A stretch of DNA of 34,927 bases, from the NCBI GenBank assembly GCA_015059735.1, contig SUZX01000014.1, positions 1-34,927 on the forward strand. The letters are read 5' to 3'. The position numbers and the translations under genes are program-made. Positions 32,209-34,927 of this stretch are shown one piece after another (position 1 is the first letter of the stretch; each line of letters starts with the position of its first letter). A model generated the notes under the pieces. That model made no database searches. It saw only the letters and a list, made by a program, of their open reading frames with translations, and was not told where the DNA came from. Source of the DNA: Rikenellaceae bacterium (GTDB taxonomy: Bacteria > Bacteroidota > Bacteroidia > Bacteroidales > Rikenellaceae).

Positions 32209-33983
32209 TGATGAACCGTTTGCTTATCATAGCCACGCTCTGCGTGATACTTCCTCGAATGGCTGTTGCTCAGGTTGAAAGACAGGTCGAGGTGACAAAA
32301 AAGTTTGTTCCAAGTGTCGAACGTGCAGAAAAGTTGCCTATCATGCCGGATATGACCGATACAACTCGGATATATCCCGATATCGACTATACGATTACCC
32401 CTTTATCTATTCAGACAGCCTTTCAATTGAAACCGATTCGTCCTGCAACGGTGACCTATTGGGAATTTAACCGACCGTTGCCGTTTTATCTCAAAGTAGG
32501 AGTTGGCTATCCGCTTAATTCTGTATTGGATTTCTATGCCACAACGCAGAATCCGAGTGTTGGATATGCAATCGGCTATGTCAACCACGATGGTCGCTAT
32601 GCCAAAATCCGTAATGACTTTGGTGATAGGCACTCTGCAACACGGATAAATAATCGTATCGGAGCTACTGCCGGCAAATATCTTGGACGGCACATTTTGG
32701 AGGGTGAAATTTCGTATGAAAATCGACTGTATTATCGTTATGGAGCCCATCGAAGTCCTGTTTTTGATGAAATAGTTAATTCGTCCAATGGTGCATCTGA
32801 CTTTGCGTTGGCATCTCCGGCGACAGCTGTCGATTACGGCGATGGCCGGATCATGATCCGTGTGGGCGATGATTTCCATGATTTGAATCGAGTGAACTTT
32901 GAGGTCTCGTTGCGGGGTGGTATGTTCTTCGATCATTCCGATTGGCCGAATTATAAAGACAAAGCACGCCAAATATCGTTGGATGTCGGAGGCCGTATTG
33001 CTCGTGCATGGGGAAAACATCGGATTGTTGCTAATCTCAGCTACATGCGCTTCTCTGGTCAAAAAGCAATCGACAATTATCTCCAACAGCAAGTTCGTGC
33101 AGGAATCCGTTATGGCCGAGAAAGTGATTTTTTGACCTATGAAGTGGGAGCTGACTATTATCATGACAAGATTGAAGGCGAAAAATCCGGAAACTATATT
33201 TTACCACACATCCGTCTTGATTTTAATCTTGGTACAAAAAAATTGCGACCGTTTGTAGAGATCGACGGCCAAGTGGCAGCCAATGATTATCGTTCGCTTA
33301 CGCGACAAAATCCCTATTTGTATCCGACATCTTTGGTCGATAAAAGTTCTGTGGACTATAATGGGCATTTCGGTATTGCGGGAACATTAAGCCGAGATCG
33401 CTTTTCATATCGAGTCTATGCGACATATTCGATACACGATAATCATCTCTATTGGTATGGCTTAGGTACCTATCTTCCAGTGGACAAGATCTATATAGAA
33501 GCTGCTACATGTATCATGCCTCATACTGCTCGTCAGACGGCAGTTTCGTTTCATGGTGAGATGGAGTGGCATCCGATTACTTCGTTGTTGTTGAATTTAG
33601 GACTTCACGGATTTATCTACGACAATGAGTCAGTTTATAAAAGTGGCGATCCCTCGATCAAAGGAAATTTAGCAGTCCGTTATACTGGAAAGAAAGTTGC
33701 ATTGGGCGTTGCAGCCATATTACAGGGCTCTCGTGAATGGACAATGGAGGATAATAGAATGTTTGCGAATACAGATGAGTCATGGCTGACAACAGCTCCC
33801 ATTCGTAGCACTTTCGAAGTTCCATGTTCGATAGATTTACGCGTCAACTTTGCATGGAAACTATCTTCAACAGTTGGAATTTTTGCAGAAGTACACAACC
33901 TGCTCAACGAGCGTATTTACGAATACCTTTGGCATCCGGAATATGGAATCAACTTCACAGCAGGTGTGAAACTCAATTTTTGA
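32208..33983 (+). CDS. Outer-membrane beta-barrel protein partner of the TPR protein
   Basis: 591 residues. A signal peptide (MMNRLLIIATLCVILPRMAVAQ) is followed by a short linker with VTKKFVPSVERAEKLPIMPDM and ITPLSIQTAFQLKPIRPATVTYWEFNRPLPFYLK. The remainder is alternating amphipathic strands ending in phenylalanine (NFTAGVKLNF), as in outer-membrane barrels. It recalls the barrel part of TonB-dependent receptors but lacks a plug domain and a TonB box, so transport of a TonB ligand is unlikely. The start overlaps the upstream TPR stop by one base; a second ATG follows at 32211. Known Bacteroidota genomes carry similar TPR/barrel pairs of unknown function (recollection, not checked). No strong terminator is visible after it. 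Confidence 0.78.
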   Translation: MMNRLLIIATLCVILPRMAVAQVERQVEVTKKFVPSVERAEKLPIMPDMTDTTRIYPDIDYTITPLSIQTAFQLKPIRPATVTYWEFNRPLPFYLKVGVGYPLNSVLDFYATTQNPSVGYAIGYVNHDGRYAKIRNDFGDRHSATRINNRIGATAGKYLGRHILEGEISYENRLYYRYGAHRSPVFDEIVNSSNGASDFALASPATAVDYGDGRIMIRVGDDFHDLNRVNFEVSLRGGMFFDHSDWPNYKDKARQISLDVGGRIARAWGKHRIVANLSYMRFSGQKAIDNYLQQQVRAGIRYGRESDFLTYEVGADYYHDKIEGEKSGNYILPHIRLDFNLGTKKLRPFVEIDGQVAANDYRSLTRQNPYLYPTSLVDKSSVDYNGHFGIAGTLSRDRFSYRVYATYSIHDNHLYWYGLGTYLPVDKIYIEAATCIMPHTARQTAVSFHGEMEWHPITSLLLNLGLHGFIYDNESVYKSGDPSIKGNLAVRYTGKKVALGVAAILQGSREWTMEDNRMFANTDESWLTTAPIRSTFEVPCSIDLRVNFAWKLSSTVGIFAEVHNLLNERIYEYLWHPEYGINFTAGVKLNF

Positions 33984-34145
33984 CCTTGATATACATGAAG
34001 AGAGGAATGACAACTCTTCTCAATGGAAATTACCCTTGTTGGACACGCTTTTTGTGAGGATGAATCGGAGTTATTTTTATGTGTATTTTGGGTATCTATA
34101 ATGATTCCAAATAATTGAAGGTTATATAATCTTTGACGCTTAAAT
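33984..34145. other. Intergenic sequence, nothing assigned
   Basis: AT-rich spacer after the barrel gene. It has only a weak 6-bp hairpin (33997-34002 with 34014-34019) and short T runs. No gene is supported. Confidence 0.5.
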
Positions 34146-34176
34146 TTTGCAATCCGAGAAATGAATCCTACGTTTG
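34146..34176 (+). promoter_or_regulatory. Strong promoter in front of a noncoding region
   Basis: TTTG at 34146-34149 and TACGTTTG at 34169-34176 are exactly 19 bases apart, a full Bacteroidota promoter match. No protein-coding frame follows, which points to an RNA gene. Confidence 0.7.
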
Positions 34177-34182
34177 ATCTGC

Positions 34183-34450
34183 AAATGTGCAATAGATAAT
34201 TTAGAAGTCTGTTGCGGTTGTGATCACCAACTGGTTGTCGGCTTACAAAGGTTCAAAATAATAATAAATAATAAACGACAGACAAGCAGTCAGGAAAAGT
34301 GCTTTATGCGCGATTCCTGAATGTCTGTAAGATGTCGTTACGATTTGAACCTCGGGTAAGCCATCTTCAACATCAGGTTTCGCGCATAGTTTTAGATTAC
34401 GATTTATCAGTGTTTAAAGATTGCATGACCTATTGCATCTAATCTTTACA
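34183..34450 (+). ncRNA. Candidate structured noncoding RNA
   Basis: Ends are approximate: the 5' end is about 7 bases after the -7 box, and the 3' end is set by the last helix. Helices seen: 34188-34195 with 34430-34437 (8 bp, closing); 34234-34237 with 34368-34371; 34240-34246 with 34356-34362 (7 bp); 34250-34257 with 34344-34351 (8 bp); 34274-34277 with 34336-34339; 34278-34283 with 34323-34328; 34290-34296 with 34314-34320 (7 bp). The terminal loop 34305-34313 pairs with 34380-34388 (9 bp), forming a pseudoknot. A hairpin 34415-34422 with 34441-34448 competes with or knots onto the closing helix. No open frame of note is present. It may be a 6S-like RNA or the Bacteroidales-1 class, but neither was recognised by a diagnostic motif. 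I do not see the tmRNA or RNase P signatures. Confidence 0.55.
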
Positions 34451-34735
34451 TATAGCAAAGTCATAGTTGTGATAATCTCTCTCAAAACTTTTTGTTTGGG
34501 GCAAAATCTATGTAAACCCTACGACGAAAAATAGGGGGATTACATCGTGTATGATTATCCGAGAAAGAATTGTATTAATGGAATTTTATCAAAATCTAGG
34601 AAATCCGGTGTATGATTAGAATCGGATTAGAAAAATGATAGGTATTGTAGGTCAGTATTTTGCAAACTTATAGAGAAGGAGTGCTGCTTTGAGAGGTATA
34701 AAATCTTGTGTATTTTTACAAAAATAGGGAGAAAG
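34451..34735. other. Intergenic sequence between the RNA candidate and tRNA-Phe promoter
   Basis: AT-rich. It contains a T run at 34489-34493 that might end the RNA, a two-part hairpin (34510-34515 with 34540-34545 and 34517-34521 with 34532-34536), and an 11-base direct repeat GTGTATGATTA at 34547-34557 and 34608-34618. No gene is supported. Confidence 0.45.
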
Positions 34736-34737
34736 GC

Positions 34738-34768
34738 TTGCAAATTAAAGAAAATTGGTTTACCTTTG
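34738..34768 (+). promoter_or_regulatory. Promoter of tRNA-Phe
   Basis: TACCTTTG at 34761-34768 matches TAnnTTTG, with TTG at 34738-34740 about 20 bases upstream. The tRNA begins 33 bases later. Confidence 0.7.
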
Positions 34769-34800
34769 CACTCGCAAAAAGATCGTTGAGATCTATTGGA

Positions 34801-34873
34801 GGTGCCATAGCTCAGTTGGTAGAGCAAAGGACTGAAAATCCTTGTGTCCCCGGTTCGATTCCTGGTGGCACCA
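34801..34873 (+). tRNA. tRNA-Phe (anticodon GAA)
   Basis: A 73-base cloverleaf. The acceptor stem is 34801-34807 with 34866-34872. The anticodon stem GGA/TCC region holds the loop CTGAAAA, giving GAA, which reads both phenylalanine codons. D-arm AGCTCAGTTGGTAGAGC and T-arm GTTCGATTC are canonical. CCA is not encoded after the discriminator A. Confidence 0.95.
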
Positions 34874-34900
34874 CTTGAAGAAGATGAAAAATTAAGCAAA

Positions 34901-34927
34901 TCCCTGATTTTCAATGAAAATCGGGGA
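34901..34927 (+). terminator. Terminator hairpin after tRNA-Phe, cut by the window end
   Basis: A 12-bp stem (34901-34912 with 34916-34927, one G-T wobble) with a 3-base loop. The T tract that would complete it lies beyond the window. Confidence 0.6.

Noticed and set aside
34183..34450. RNA candidate as tmRNA or RNase P RNA
   Set aside because: It lacks the alanine tRNA-like ends and tag frame of tmRNA, and the GAGGAAAGTCC-type core of RNase P. A GGCTTAC match near 34240 is too short and wrongly placed.
34627..34914. 95-codon minus-strand frame at the window end
   Set aside because: Its central part (ATRNRTGDTRIFSPLL) is the antisense translation of tRNA-Phe, a common false gene.

Overview
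The window looks like a chromosomal piece of a Bacteroidales bacterium, probably near Alistipes/Rikenellaceae (inference). The evidence is the Bacteroidota promoter (TTTG, about 19 bp, TAnnTTTG) in front of the tRNA genes, sufB, the tRNA-Ser gene and an RNA locus. The gene families also fit: KorAB, a short SufBCDS cluster, a BT_3928-like DoxX protein, DUF3244-like and TPR-lipoprotein regulators, and a TPR/beta-barrel pair. No CRISPR, rRNA or insertion sequence was seen.

Layout. 1-78 is the tail of a gene, followed by a spacer with two terminator-like hairpins. 576-1400 is a secreted glycerophosphodiester phosphodiesterase, then tRNA-Ala(GGC). 1863-4746 (-) is korA-korB, a 2-oxoacid:ferredoxin oxidoreductase. 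4997-7729 is a small phage-like island: a complete terminase large subunit (-), a 94-residue protein (-) and a divergent CI/LexA-type S24 repressor (+), with no other phage genes. 7883-9338 (-) is an ECF sigma factor, a one-TM putative anti-sigma protein and a Spy-like periplasmic protein. 9539-13428 holds panB, guaB and a shortened guaA, each closed by its own hairpin. A DEDDh exonuclease, a DUF3244-like protein (-) and a TPR lipoprotein regulator (-) follow, then tRNA-Ser(GCU) (-). 17126-23244 carries sufB-C-D-S, tmk and a DoxX-like membrane protein. 23306-28610 is a three-gene RND efflux operon. An OsmC-like protein (-) is divergent from a translationally coupled pair of a 993-residue TPR protein and an outer-membrane barrel. 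The last 900 bases hold a strong promoter, a probable structured noncoding RNA and tRNA-Phe(GAA).

How the parts work together. KorAB makes acyl-CoA and reduced ferredoxin; Suf builds Fe-S clusters such as the one in KorB; GuaB and GuaA make GMP; PanB starts pantothenate/CoA synthesis; Tmk makes dTDP. The sigma/anti-sigma/Spy set and the RND pump are envelope-stress and export functions.

Most worth a second look: the lone terminase with an apparently self-cleaving repressor; the promoter-driven, apparently pseudoknotted RNA near 34183-34450; the GuaA whose glutaminase domain has lost its catalytic residues; and long palindromes placed exactly over promoter boxes upstream of two TPR genes.
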